DNA of 57,556 nucleotides from Brevipalpus yothersi. Taxonomy: Eukaryota; Arthropoda; Arachnida; Trombidiformes; Tenuipalpidae. Made by a program: the position numbers and the translations under genes. Positions 1 to 11,345 of this stretch are shown piece by piece. Position 1 is the first letter of the stretch; each line of letters begins with the position of its first letter. The stretch is taken from assembly GCA_003956705.1 (NCBI GenBank), contig QZCP01000297.1, forward strand, positions 1-57,556. The letters run 5' to 3'. Under the pieces are notes generated by a model. That model was not told the origin of the DNA, did no database searches, and worked only from the letters and a program-made list of their open reading frames with translations.

Positions 1-2115
1 GTCATTTCTTGTAGCGAAGAGATCAAGTTCTGTTCCTCTTTACATCAATGAACTGACTTCAAGTTCACTACTTTCACAGTGCAGCACATGACATGACTCA
101 AACGAATTAAGCTTGAAATAATGATGACTAGTGATGATACTCTTTGAGCGATACATATATTTAGAAAAAATTGCCGTTACACAATGAATAGACAAGAAAG
201 AAGCTATACTCGGACATCTTCCTTATTTTTGAAATAAGCTCAAGGTACAGGAAGTTGTGTTACTATGTGAACTTTTATTAGATAATTTTTTTATTGTAAA
301 ACTTATAAACTCATTCAAGCAGCCGCTTCTTACGTCAAAAAAGAGTACATCAATCAGATGACGATCCTCCTACGCCATTATTTTTCCGCCGAGAATTCGT
401 CGTAATGAGGACAAACGAATAACCTTTCTTGTTGAAATCTTGTCATTTGCTGATTTTTCAAAGTATTCTAGTAAGAGCTAAAGTATTCTATTTGAAATAG
501 AGTTGAGCTTGTGTCACTAATCGACCAATCAAACAATTCTTTTGACTTATATTTAATATTTTGAATTGTATCAATTGTGATGGAAGAAGAACAAAAAAAA
601 TGCCTATGTAATGGTTGTCAAAAGGTGCAATATTATTGGGGATAACTTTCATCGCTAATTTTTGAGTTACTAACCAAATTTGAATGAATCAACTTATGCC
701 TTTTGAGTTGGAATAGAGAAGTTCCACTTCCCAATAAATTTTGTTTGCTAGTCGCTGAAACAAATTTGTTCTCAGTGAATATATTTCCATCAATAAGGAT
801 CAAGAGATATTAGAGTGGAAAAAAACTTGCTCTTCAATTCTGCTGCTGATAATGTATTCAAATTGCGCCATGAGGTGAAAGATACTTGAATAAGAGCCTG
901 GAAAACAAAGCACTAATTTGCAATAAAACGTTTATGCATGACGTCAGCCTACGTTGAATATAATAGTCTCAACGACGATGGTTTTTCGAAAACACTTTCT
1001 TTCTCTCTCTCTCACACACACTCATTCTGAATGATTCGTCATGAGTTTTTCCTCGTACAAAGAGCGTTGCAAGTTTTTTTTCTATCAGACAAATAACACA
1101 TTCACAAACACTCAATCTCAGTGGTGGGTGAACCAATTCGAATAAGCCACAACCACGAAAAAACCCCAATGAATTGTGAGCAAGAAATCCGCTATCATCT
1201 AAAGTCTGGTCATTCACATATGTGGGAGAAAATTTTTCCCAAAAAATTTCTCTCTCAAGGCAACATACGATGTAAGGAGAAATCCTTTCCATCTATTTTC
1301 ATTCTTTCACTTGTGTCTAACACCGATTGTCCTCTCTCCATCATAGCATGCTTTTATGTTAATTGATTCGACCAATCCTGAATCTCTCGAACCAGTGGAT
1401 AAAGTTTCCAACTAAAATCTACCAGGCAAGTATGTTGAAAAAATAGAGAAATTTCTTCCTACCCTCACACTTTCCGTTACTTTTAGAAAATCTTTCAGAT
1501 CAGTTAGAACTTGGCCGCTTGAAGCGAATTTAAATTTTCTTCTCTCTTTGCTCACTCTAAGCGCAGAAGCGAAACATTATTTCATCTCATTTCCATCTCA
1601 CATCAAGTGTGTGTGTGAGACAGACTTTCGATTCTAATCATTTTTAGGTGTATATTTTTTGTTCCAATTTTAATTCTTATCATCTGTGTAACAACTTTAA
1701 TGAAGTATCATCATTAGAGTGGTGGTCAATCAATCAATGTGCGTTTTACAGTGATTCTATTGTCCAACATTTGGCCAGGCAAGAGTTGTGTGTGTATGTG
1801 TGCTGTGTTGTGTTCTTACAGGCAAAGTACAGAAAAACAGGGCAAAAGAGAGAGAGAGAGAAAGAGAGATAAGAGAGAGAGAGGAGGTGTTTTGGATCCT
1901 CGGAAAAACCCTTACAAAAGGCTAAAGAATTGACTTTTCTACATTCACAGTTGACTAGTTTTGGTTGAATCATATCTGGCATCAATTACTGGTTGTAACA
2001 GGATATCTTCTTCCTCTTCTTGTCCATCATCATCTACTTTCGAGTGTTGTGGAACTCTTTTTATTCTCTCCCTTTTTCCTTACCTCTCTGTTGATGATAC
2101 TCTGACCCATACATC
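1..2115. other. Upstream non-coding region of the mind bomb gene
   Basis: I see no convincing gene here. Short ORFs on both strands have no recognisable domain. A purine-rich GA tract lies at about 1846-1893, and pyrimidine-rich DNA follows at about 2007-2090, just before the start codon at 2116. The last few hundred bases probably hold the promoter and 5' UTR of that plus-strand gene. AG sites after pyrimidines near 1950 and 2000 could be acceptors of a 5' UTR intron, but I could not pair them with a donor. Confidence 0.5.
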
Positions 2116-4210
2116 ATGGAACTAGGACTTCGAGTTGTTAGAGGTCCAGATTGGAAATGGGCCGATCAAGATGCCGGGGAAGGTCATGTGGGTACTGTGG
2201 TGGAAATTGGTAAAGTTAATTCACAAACTATACCCTACAAAACAGTGGTCATCCAATGGGATTCAGGCTCAAGAAGCAATTATCGTGTTGGCTATCAAAA
2301 CGCATATGATCTACGAGTTTTCGACAATGCTCCATGTGGTTCTTTTCATCCGAACACTCGATGTCAATCGTGCAACTGTGATAGTATAATTGGTATGCGA
2401 TGGCAGTGTTCACTTTGTCCAAATTATGATCTGTGTACATCGTGCTATATGAGCGGCTATCATTGTGCGGAACATCCTTTCATTCGCTATGATACAGCCG
2501 AATCACCTGGAGCTGAATTGCCTCCCAGATTTTTTAACAATACGATTAGAATTGAGGCTAGGGGTATTTTTAAGGGTGCTCGAGTTGTTCGTGGCCATGA
2601 TTGGGATTGGGAAAATCAAGATGGAGGCCAAGGTAAAGTGGGTGAAGTGATTGAAATCCGAGGCTGGGACAAGAGCAGTCGTCGTAGTGTAGCCTCAGTG
2701 CGATGGCAAAAAAATAATGCCAATGTTTACCGCGTGGGTCATAAGGGTAAAGTTGATTTGAAGTGTGTTTTTGATGCCTCAGGTGGCTATTACTTTCGTG
2801 ATCATCTACCAATCCTCGGTCAGATGGCCAACCGATTGGATCAAAAGCAATCAGAGACTTCCACCGAAAACACAATGCCAGAAGCTTCCAGTATTAGTTC
2901 TCATCTGAGTCAACGGATCTCATCCGCTTCAGTTATGATGCCAGAAACTTCATCACTATTCAGTATTGGTGATCGAGTTCAAGTGATTGCTGTGGATGAA
3001 AATATACTCAAAGAGATGCAACGAGGCCACGGTGGCTGGAACCCACGTATGGCTCAAGTTATTGGATGGGTTGGAACCGTTCATCGTATCACTGATAATC
3101 AAGATGTTCGTGTGCAGTTTGAGAACAGTAATCGCTGGACATTCAATCCCAAAGCTTTAGGAAAATTCACACGATATGCTCTCGGTGAGACTGTTCAATT
3201 ATTGGATGACGAAGAACAAGTTCGACGCCTACAGAAAAATCATGGTGAATGGATAGACTACATGCGACCTTCGCTTGGCAAAATTGGAAAGATCACAAAA
3301 ATATACACCGATGGAGACCTCAGAGTTGCCGTTGATGGAAAAACATGGACTCTCAATCCTCTTAGTGTGAAGCGACCTAATGGTAAGTTGTTGTAAGAAT
3401 TGATGAGCAATAGTTCGCCTGATTCATTGTCACTATTATCTTGCCCGCTTTCCCTTCCCAACTTCTCTATTTTATGTTTCAGCTGAGCTGAGTAATGATT
3501 CAGCTATGAAGGAAACCAAAAATCAAGACAGAATGCAATGGGGGTTGTCCAGTTCGATGACTCCCAAAGGATATCAGCGTAATCTGAGAAAGTCCAAATC
3601 AAACAAGTCTGGAACCGCCGAATTAAACCAAAGTGGATGTAGTAGCAGTGAAAACAATAATCAGGTCAATACTGATGTGAATATCAACGAATCTATCGAC
3701 ATTGCGCTACAGTCAAAGGGAATATCTCAAGACGCAAAATGTCTCATCTGCGATGATAATATAGCAAACCTTTTATTCTTCCCATGTTTACATCAAGTGT
3801 GCTGCAGTGAGTGCTCTTTTAGACTCAAAAAATGTTTCGATTGCAAAAAAGCCATACAGAAACTTATCTTCATCGACCCACTCTCAAGTGAAGTCCTCAA
3901 TGTAGTTGATGAGTGGCCAGTGTACAGTCCAGTTTCATCAGGGTCAACTCTTCCTTCAACTCATCACAGCAACGAGGATAGTAACCTGGAACCAATCAAT
4001 AATTTACATGAGGACGTTCATGAAAGATTGAAATTCCTTGAAACAAAAATCATGGAAATAGAAGAGGCTAATTCTTGTGGAATTTGTTTGGAAAAGCCAA
4101 AGACCATCATCTTTTTATGTGGACATGGAGCTTGCATAGATTGTGCCAACACTCTGACAACCTGTCATATGTGCCGAAAGACTATCCTTCGAAAAATCAA
4201 TATATATTAG
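2116..4210 (+). CDS. mib1: Mind bomb-type E3 ubiquitin ligase lacking ankyrin repeats
   Basis: Two exons, 2116-3382 and 3483-4210, joined in frame across a 100-nt GT-AG intron, encode 664 aa. Order: MIB/HERC2 domain (about 1-70, with RVVRGPDWKWADQD), ZZ zinc finger (about 74-127), second MIB/HERC2 domain (about 150-220, RVVRGHDWDWENQDGG), a pair of mind-bomb repeats (about 285-420), a Ser/Asn-rich linker, RING (about 509-543, Cys/His pairs intact), a short coiled coil and a C-terminal RING (about 621-653, FLCGHGAC) ending RKINIY. Known family role: ubiquitination of Delta/Serrate for endocytosis in Notch signalling, with the N-terminal half binding ligand and the last RING catalytic. Family members usually have about 1000 aa with about nine ankyrin repeats and three RINGs. 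Here the ankyrin block and one RING are missing, and the only intron is too small to hide them. A canonical AATAAA lies at 4926-4931. Confidence 0.92.
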
Positions 4211-4997
4211 TCCTCAGTTCATCCCATGATTCCAGCTTCATTTTTCTTATTGGTTCACTGGAAAACTCTCTATCTCCACAAAATCTCATGACCACCGATG
4301 GAAAGACTAGGGAATCTTAAAATCTTATATGTATACAACATCGAGCCTTTTTAGTCCCTTTTCAATCCGAAATTTGTATCAACGCTATCACATTAATCGA
4401 CGATGACTTTAGTCAAAGCCATTCTAGAGACCTTTTCCTGGAGTTTTAAATCTTTTCTTAATGTTCAAAAATGTACGAAAAATATTTTCTAAGGGCATAT
4501 ACACCCTTCAAAGCGAAATCGTTCAAAACTGTACCATCTTTTTGTTTATCACCGTCAATCAACCATGATGGAAGAAAAAAGGATCCTTACTCTCGCTCAC
4601 ATCCATACAGTGCTTCTGTAAAGTTTTAATATTTGTTCAGAGCGTTTTTTCTTTCAGCTACATTTCTTCTTTTTTCGACATCATCCGCTTTTGAGGATTA
4701 TCTTTTTCGTTCAACCTCGCTTATGTTTTACAACTCCTGTTAGCATGATAACTACGGTCTTTTACCAGTTTTAACAGACATATCTGATGGTATTGTTTTT
4801 TAAACTTGCCCAAATATTGTTTCATTGCAACTTTTTCTTGGGGTTTTCCTGGGAATTGACTTTCAAAGAATCAAGCGTTCATCGTTCTATCATCTGTTGG
4901 GATGCTGCTTGATTCCATTTAGATCAATAAAACACGATTACATCTAATCTGCGATTGTATATAATTACTTTCCTTTTAATGGTTTATCCATCAAAAA
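4211..4997. other. 3' UTR and intergenic DNA after mind bomb
   Basis: No coding exon is seen. An AATAAA at 4926-4931 is the first strong plus-strand polyadenylation signal after the stop codon and would give a 3' UTR of about 0.7 kb. Confidence 0.5.
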
Positions 4998-5589
4998 TCA
5001 AGATTGATCAGATTGGTTATAGATCTGCGAAATCAACATAATTTCAGGAAAGAATTCCTCTTCACAATTAGGTTGATCATTTGAATAGTTTATTGATAAG
5101 CTGTTAGCCATTGGCGAGTTGTAAGATGAGAAAATTGCTTCATGGAGGAGATCGATCTGGATCAATTCCACAATCGAGCGCATAACAAAACTTGATGGCT
5201 CCTTGACGGTTGAATCCTCTAATTCTTGATAAAAGGTTATCAATGAACCAATGATTACTTTCCTGAGTTAGTTTATTATCGATCGAGCTACTATTGGCCA
5301 CTCGAATAAACTGTTAACTGTTGATCGTTAAAAGTTTAACTCTTGATGCATTTACGCATATCTCATTCCATGTCAACATTGAATCAACTTTCCTATCGAT
5401 ACGAGAGTCATTTAGCCTTTCAGATTGAACTTGATGTCCAAATAAATGAGGTGATACAGGAGAGATAATTACTTCCGATATGATTTGGAAGAGCGTTTTC
5501 AAATTCATCGTTTTCAATCCATCGACATCCGCTGCAGAACGATGTCGTTGCTCATGACAACTTAAACTTTCCAAAAGAATTTTGTCCAG
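4998..5589 (-). other. Possible unassigned minus-strand gene (two ORF blocks)
   Basis: Two open blocks on the minus strand look more protein-like than chance: about 5589-5340 (HRSAADVDGLKTMNLKTLFQ, then EVIISPVSPHLFG) and about 5280-4998 (STVKEPSSFVMRSIVELIQI, then DLLHEAIFSS, acidic tail). A donor-like GTAAAT follows the first block near 5333, and a branch-point/acceptor-like CTAACTCAG lies near 5262, but joining them is out of frame for the longer downstream ORF. A later acceptor after TTAGAG would restore the frame. There is no convincing first ATG; an acceptor-like AG precedes the first block at 5590-5591. I recognise no family. It may be a fast-evolving gene or decayed sequence. Confidence 0.3.
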
Positions 5590-5725
5590 CTGTTTTCGTC
5601 AGATAAATCTGGGCTGAGTTCTTTGGGTGTTTTGAATTGATTGTTAAATAGGAAAGTCTATAAATTGTTAATCCTACTGATCATCTTTCTTTCCATTAGA
5701 AGATATTCAAGCTTCGAGATTGAAA

Positions 5726-6406
5726 ATGTATAGACAGAATGGTAACTGCTGGAGACTTTTAACTTACAACCTCACAATCCAGTGTAAACAAGAGACTAAA
5801 AGTCTCAATTTTGGAATGAAAAAATGTCCAACAAACTACCCAAACAATCGAAATTACTCATCATTATCTCAAATCAATGGGAGATTCTGTGTGAAAGATT
5901 TAACTCCATCCTGTGGGCCAAAATCTTATCTGAAAAGTTATGTTCCAACAAAAGTAGGTGTATCATTTTATCTGGACAAACCGTGCGGCTATTTGGCCTT
6001 TGGAAGCCATACTCGAGCCTTCTGTCAGGCCACTAATCAGTCTAACAAGAATCCTGATGAAGCTAATCCCGGAGACAAGTCCAACAAATCGAGGATGAAG
6101 ATCCTGATTCGCGATTATGGAGCAACAGCAGTTGTCTTCCACGTTGCTATTTCTCTTGTTTCTTTGGGGATTTGCTATATTCTTATCAGTTCCTCTGTTC
6201 CCATGGACAAGCTTTTTGCTCTTGTTGGACTTGACAAGAAACTTGGTGACCACAATTCAGCTGCAACTACTTCAACTAATTTTCTTGTCGCTTATGCATT
6301 TCACAAAAGTCTAGCTCCTATCAGATTGTCTATCACAGCTGCTTCTTTACCGTTTGTTGTTCGCTTTCTCCGAGCAAAAAATATCTTAAAACCACCTAAA
6401 AATTGA
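5726..6406 (+). CDS. FAM210B-like (DUF1279) mitochondrial membrane protein
   Basis: Single exon, 226 aa. I chose the ATG at 5726, the first ATG in the open frame. The C-terminal 100 residues carry the DUF1279 pattern: RDYGATAVVFHVAISLVSLG, a hydrophobic helix, then NFLVAYAFHKSLAPIRLSIT and VVRFLRAKNILKPP. The N-terminal part is basic and Ser/Asn-rich, consistent with a mitochondrial presequence. FAM210 proteins are mitochondrial inner-membrane proteins linked to mitochondrial biogenesis and translation; their molecular activity is not settled. The wording is closer to FAM210B than FAM210A, but I leave the symbol blank. AATAAA lies at 6474-6479. The gene is convergent with HGD. Confidence 0.85.
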   Translation: MYRQNGNCWRLLTYNLTIQCKQETKSLNFGMKKCPTNYPNNRNYSSLSQINGRFCVKDLTPSCGPKSYLKSYVPTKVGVSFYLDKPCGYLAFGSHTRAFCQATNQSNKNPDEANPGDKSNKSRMKILIRDYGATAVVFHVAISLVSLGICYILISSSVPMDKLFALVGLDKKLGDHNSAATTSTNFLVAYAFHKSLAPIRLSITAASLPFVVRFLRAKNILKPPKN

Positions 6407-6742
6407 AACTGTAAGCGATGAATTGAATTTGCAATTTTTGATAAGACTTTCCAAGGATTTTAGAATCTTGATCAATAAAATGATGATCATTTATTGGTTT
6501 CTTGGGCTCACTTTAAGAACTGGAATGTTTGATTATTGAATATGGAAGTTTATTTTGTTTTCACTACTTCCTTGAAATAATCATTTTGCTGATGGAAAAT
6601 TATCGGCAATTTTCTTTTCTCTCAAGAAATAGATTTGAGAATATCATGATTACATTCTAAGAAGGTAATAAAGACAGTTCACTTATTTGTATCTCGTAGG
6701 TAAGTGTTTCAAACTATTGTGAATTGGGTATTTTTATATGAT
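6407..6742. terminator. Shared 3' region between convergent FAM210B-like and HGD genes
   Basis: This 336-bp gap separates two stop codons. It holds a plus-strand AATAAA at 6474-6479 and minus-strand AATAAA signals at 6549-6554 (TTTATT on the plus strand) and about 6490. The two transcripts probably end within about 100 bp of each other or overlap at their 3' ends. Confidence 0.5.
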
Positions 6743-8418
6743 TCATTTTTCGTTAAGGTTGAAATTTTTTTCCAATTTTTGCCAACATTTATAGTAATCT
6801 GAATCGATTTCTTTTTGATCCAGTGCCCACTTGGTTACTGCTAGACTGAGTGAACTTTCAAACATAAATGCCTGAAAAAAAGAGAAAAACAGATTTAAAC
6901 TCTCGCAAGATCGAATTTGTCCTCTCAAAACTCACCATCGTATTGTCAGCCACTCGACAAGGCTTAAGTTCACTTTTAGAACTTTTCTCGAAGCATTCGT
7001 TATCTGGTCCATGGGGTGTCATCATGCTATGGAGAGTTGCACCACCGGGCATGAAACCTTGCTCTTTAGCCTCATAGTTTCCAGTTATAAGACCCATAAA
7101 CTCGCTCATACAATTTCGGTGATAATAGGGAGGTCTAAAAGTATTCTCTGCCACAGACCATCTTGGAGGAAAGATGACAAAATCAGCTATTGCGACACCA
7201 GGTTTTGTGGATGGGCAAGTTAGCACAGTGAAAATCGATGGATCCTAATTATAAGATTTTGGTGTATATGTTAACTATTGACTTAAACAGTCAGATTGTA
7301 TTTTTGTACTCACTGGATGATCGAAAGAGACTGTATTCATAACATTGAATAGTCTGAGGTCATATTTTGACGGATGATAGTTTCCTCGCCAAGCAACTAC
7401 ATCAAATGGAGAATGTTTCTGGGAAGCTTCGAATACTTGCCCCTGATATTTGCATACTATAGTGTAGTTACATTCCAGATCCTCGAAGTAAGCCTTTGGC
7501 ACCAGGAAGTCTCTTGCGTTAGCCAAGCCGTTCGCTCCGATTGGCCCAAGATTGGGTAACTGGAAATGTCCATCGAAAACTTCAAGCACATAACCTCGAC
7601 TTTGTTCGGAAACTATGATTGAGAATTTCATTCCCTGTGGGATCAAACATATCTCAAGAGGATCAACTTTCAAGCGACCAAATTCAGTTTTGATGAAAAG
7701 TGTTCCCTTTTGAGGAACTATCAAGAAATCACCATCAGAATTGTAGAAACATTTGTTTTCCATCGAGTGATTGCACTCATAAGTGTAAATAACGATTCCG
7801 TTTCGAACTTTTGGATCACCAGCACCAGCTATGGTCCTCAATCCGTCGACAAAATCAAGTTGCATTGTCGATTGAAGAATTTTGAATGGCTTCCATCTCA
7901 ATTGATTTGGATTGGGGTCAGCCTCGTCCCAACGATGGGTTATTCCAGTTTCTTGAACGTGAACTTTTCTGAATGGTAGATGAAGAACTGAAGGTCTCAT
8001 TCGATACAACCAGCTAAGATCAGTGACAAAATAGAATTCAAGGAAGCAGATTAGAGTTGTGGTAATTTTAGATCAACTAACTAACCTTCTTCGATTATAC
8101 TCTCTTCCCACCGTGAAAGCTGTACCCGAAATTTGTTCCGCATATAAACCATAGGGACATCGTTGAGGATTGTTCTTTTTAACCGAAGTGAAAATTTTCA
8201 ACAGTTGAAAGAAAAGTTCAATACTTCAATCTCGTCATTTTTGATCCCTTACCTGACCAAATGGAAGACTTTTAGGGCATCTGGAATCCTCTGACTCTAA
8301 TTCATTAGAAAGGCCTCGTAAGTACTGCAAGAGGTTGAAGGTTAGTCTTTGAAGATTTTGTAGCTAAGTACAATACCTCAAGATGGTCAAAAGCTTCTTT
8401 TTTCGAGGAACCACTCAT
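6743..8418 (-). CDS. HGD: Homogentisate 1,2-dioxygenase
   Basis: Six exons on the minus strand: 8418-8377, 8324-8253, 8174-8086, 8013-7314, 7244-6936 and 6871-6743. All junctions are GT-AG and the frames join, giving 446 aa (human HGD is 445 aa). It cleaves the homogentisate ring to maleylacetoacetate in tyrosine/phenylalanine breakdown, using Fe(II), in the cytosol. Visible signatures are the N-terminal YLRGLSNELESED stretch, SWLYRMRPS at the exon 3-4 junction, and the iron-site region RPPYYHRNCMSEFMGLITG. The expected iron ligands are His343, Glu349 and His379 (in MTPHGPD). The C-terminus keeps AFMFESSLSLAVTKWALDQK. The intron at 7315-7243 falls just before the cupin-core exon. No breaks are visible; the protein should be active. 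Confidence 0.96.
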
Positions 8419-9079
8419 TGTAGGCTATGAAAAAATTTTAAGAAACTAATAGAAAACCGATAGTTGAAGAGCAGTTGAAAATGAAGAAAACAACAAAATT
8501 TTCCGATCTTCGATGAATCTAGATAAAATTCGTCATGATGATAAGATGAAGAATCAAACACTCTTTCTTCAATTTAGATACACTTAGCAATACTTTCGAT
8601 CAGTTATGTAACCTCTCTTATTTGTTTTAGGAGCTCTCAACTTAGATGTTTTAGATTATGAATGAGCACTCCCTCGTAATCAGAGCGAAAGATGATTAAC
8701 TTGAGTGTCCTACTGATAACATATTAGTAGGAGCGACAAACTCTTGGCCGCAGAAATGTCAAAATAGTTATAATCTAGTTCGTGAACTAACTTGTCAATC
8801 TGACAATGTTTTTTGAGTGTAATCCAACTAAAAACTTGGATCAATTGATTAGAATCTATTATGAAAAATATCACCAAGAGGGAAGAAAGAGAGAGAGAGA
8901 GTGAGTCGAGATTCCAAAAATTTTTGTATTCGTCAACATTTCACTGACAATGCACATAAGATTAAATTAATAGAAGATTAAATTGCTTCTTCCTTATTAA
9001 ACATAGCCTCTTAGCTACCCAGTGAGAAAGAGGAAACTATGAGACCAAAGCTCATGTTATTTAACCCAAAAAATTGGCA
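8419..9079. other. Intergenic region between HGD and salvador
   Basis: No gene is seen. It contains the HGD promoter side (8419 onward) and the salvador 3' end. A short GA-rich stretch lies at about 8886-8903. TTTATT elements near 8997 and TTATTT near 9057 could serve the minus-strand salvador transcript as polyadenylation signals. Confidence 0.4.
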
Positions 9080-11345
9080 TCACAGGTTTGTACTCTCCGT
9101 TGTTCTGTTTTCATTTTTTTCTTTTTCGTTTATCTCTTGCTGAAGCCTATGCCGATAAGCTTCGAATGCCATAACTATTTCTTCCAATTCATTTCTGTAC
9201 AGTAGATTGAGGAGAGCTTCGAAACGTTGTAACTCATCAAATGAGAAAAGTTCGAACTAAAGAATAGAATAAAAAGGAGAACAAGATGATCAGAACAAGC
9301 TTCAATTGATGATGGATTCACAACTTACTTTGAGAAGATGATTTAATTCGGATGGAGCTCGAGAATAAACGAAGAGCCAGTTAGGAATCTCTTCTGTCGA
9401 ATAAGGATTTCCTGGGACCCAAACGTTATGCTGATGAATGGATGGCTTAGGAAGAGGTAAAGCTACCTTGCGGGAGTCTGAGCCCTCTTTAATAGCACCA
9501 TATTGGTTTGCACAAGGATGCTCATACTGAGCTTGTCCAGTTATATGATTAACATAATATACACCATGAATTGATGATTCCACTCGTTCCCAACCTGTGG
9601 GTAAACCTTCCAGATCTAACGGATGACTCCAATGAGTAGTCTGAGTATTGTGATCGATATAATATTTTCGTCCTCGCATCGTGTAACCAGTAGACCAGCC
9701 TGGTGGAAGTTCTTCCACTGATTTACGAAATGAATTGCTCTGGGAAACTAAAGAAACTCCACTCATCGATTTAGCATTAAAAGCACATCCTTGATTGGAT
9801 TGATGCTCGGAGGAAAAATAAGGAGATACAAGACCAAAAACTGTTGTCGATTGACCTAAGTTCGGTCGAACATGTGTCTAGAAATGCATAAGAGTTGAAT
9901 CATATTATGAATATTTGAAGCATGTTAGCACATGGAAGTATGAAACTTACCGGGTTGACTGAACTTAGTCGAACACCTGTGTGAAAGTTTGTTTGCAATT
10001 GGCATCCATTACACCTTTGTGTGAGAGAAGTTCCATGACCTAGGATACAATGAATACAATCAAAAATTTGGTAAGAGTTGTGGTACAATTTGCTCAGATA
10101 CTTACCGAGACATGGTGTATGAGTTAGATATGGTAAAGATAAACGATGATTGCTTTGCATCAATTGATTATCAGACAAATGGTAAAATATTTTCGGTGAC
10201 TCGCCAAAGTTTGGATTGCCATCTTGAGCATAACGGCTTCGAATTTGTTGATGATACAATCGAATTTGATGATTATCATCACTAAAGCTTTCAGCTTCTT
10301 TAACACGATTATTGCTGGATGAGCTTGCACCTTCAATAATTGTTGTTGATGGACCCCAATTGGAGTAGACATGTTCGCTACTATGAGAGTTGTTGTTGAA
10401 AATTTGTGTTGATGAAAGATGCGGTTGATGAAGCACTGACTGGAGGGATTGTGGTTGCTGGTTTGTCTGATGATTGAGGGCTCGTGGCTCAATTTTCTGT
10501 AGGAAATAAAATTGCATTATGATCTTCAACTTATTGACACTTGATTATACTTGACAAGAGACAATTTCTTGATCATAATAAGATGAGTTTTATCAAGTTA
10601 TCACACTAACTATGAACTGCAAGGGTTTAAAAGCCATCATTGGGATAAATTACAATTTGACTACTTTTCACAAAAGATCCAAACAGTACGACTTCTAGGC
10701 TTTGTCAAGTTTCTGAAACTTTCCAATTTGGCTTAAAACATTTTGATGATCTTCTTTCTTATTAGTGAGGAAATTAGTTTTTCGTGAGAGATGAAAAATG
10801 TTCTCTCTCGATGATTTTACATGATCGAATCTCCAGTGGCTCTGGTTTTGAGATTTTCATTCCATTCATGATGAATCTTTGGTTTAAACCAGATGATTTG
10901 TGCATTCACTGAAGCTATCGAGAGCTGAGGGAACTTACCGAATTCAGATGATAAAAATTGACACTATGAAACTGCTGAGGATGTGAGTTTTGATGAAAAG
11001 AGGTTTCTGGGAATGATGTAGTGAGAGCTCTATTCTGTTCTTTTTGCAATTGAGCTTTGGCACATTTTTCGGCTAATGTTTTTGGCTGAAAACTAAGAGG
11101 CTCTGGAGATCTGTCTCCATCCAGATCGGAATTCTTTCCACTCTTATCTCGCTTGTTGTTTTGCCTTCCAACAGTGGTCCAGACATTGATAACTGAATAA
11201 AGGAGAGACATTGTTACCCACACTCAGAGAAACTATGATGAATGAATGGAAAAAGCAACTTACTTGGTATTTCTGGTGGAGTATCTTTCTTGATATACTT
11301 GCCCACAACAGAGTCTAAACTTCGATCTTTCTTCTTGGATATCAT
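9080..11345 (-). CDS. sav: Salvador (SAV1/WW45), Hippo pathway scaffold
   Basis: Six exons: 11345-11264, 11192-10939, 10496-10106, 10039-9951, 9877-9329 and 9256-9080. All frames join, giving 513 aa (fly Sav about 600, human SAV1 383). The N-terminus MISKKKDRS...GKYIKKDTPP matches the conserved start of the family. A long Gln/Asn/Ser-rich disordered region follows, then two WW domains: about 329-361 (LPPGWSTGYTMRGRKYYIDH) and about 363-396 (LPTGWERVESSIHGVYYVNH). The second lacks the second Trp, as in the family. The last exon encodes the SARAH helix (about 450-505, FDELQRFEALLNLLYRNELE). Salvador binds Hippo/MST through SARAH and helps it phosphorylate Warts to restrain growth. The start lies in the first exon with a donor at 11263-11262. 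It is divergent from the AT-hook gene. Confidence 0.95.
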
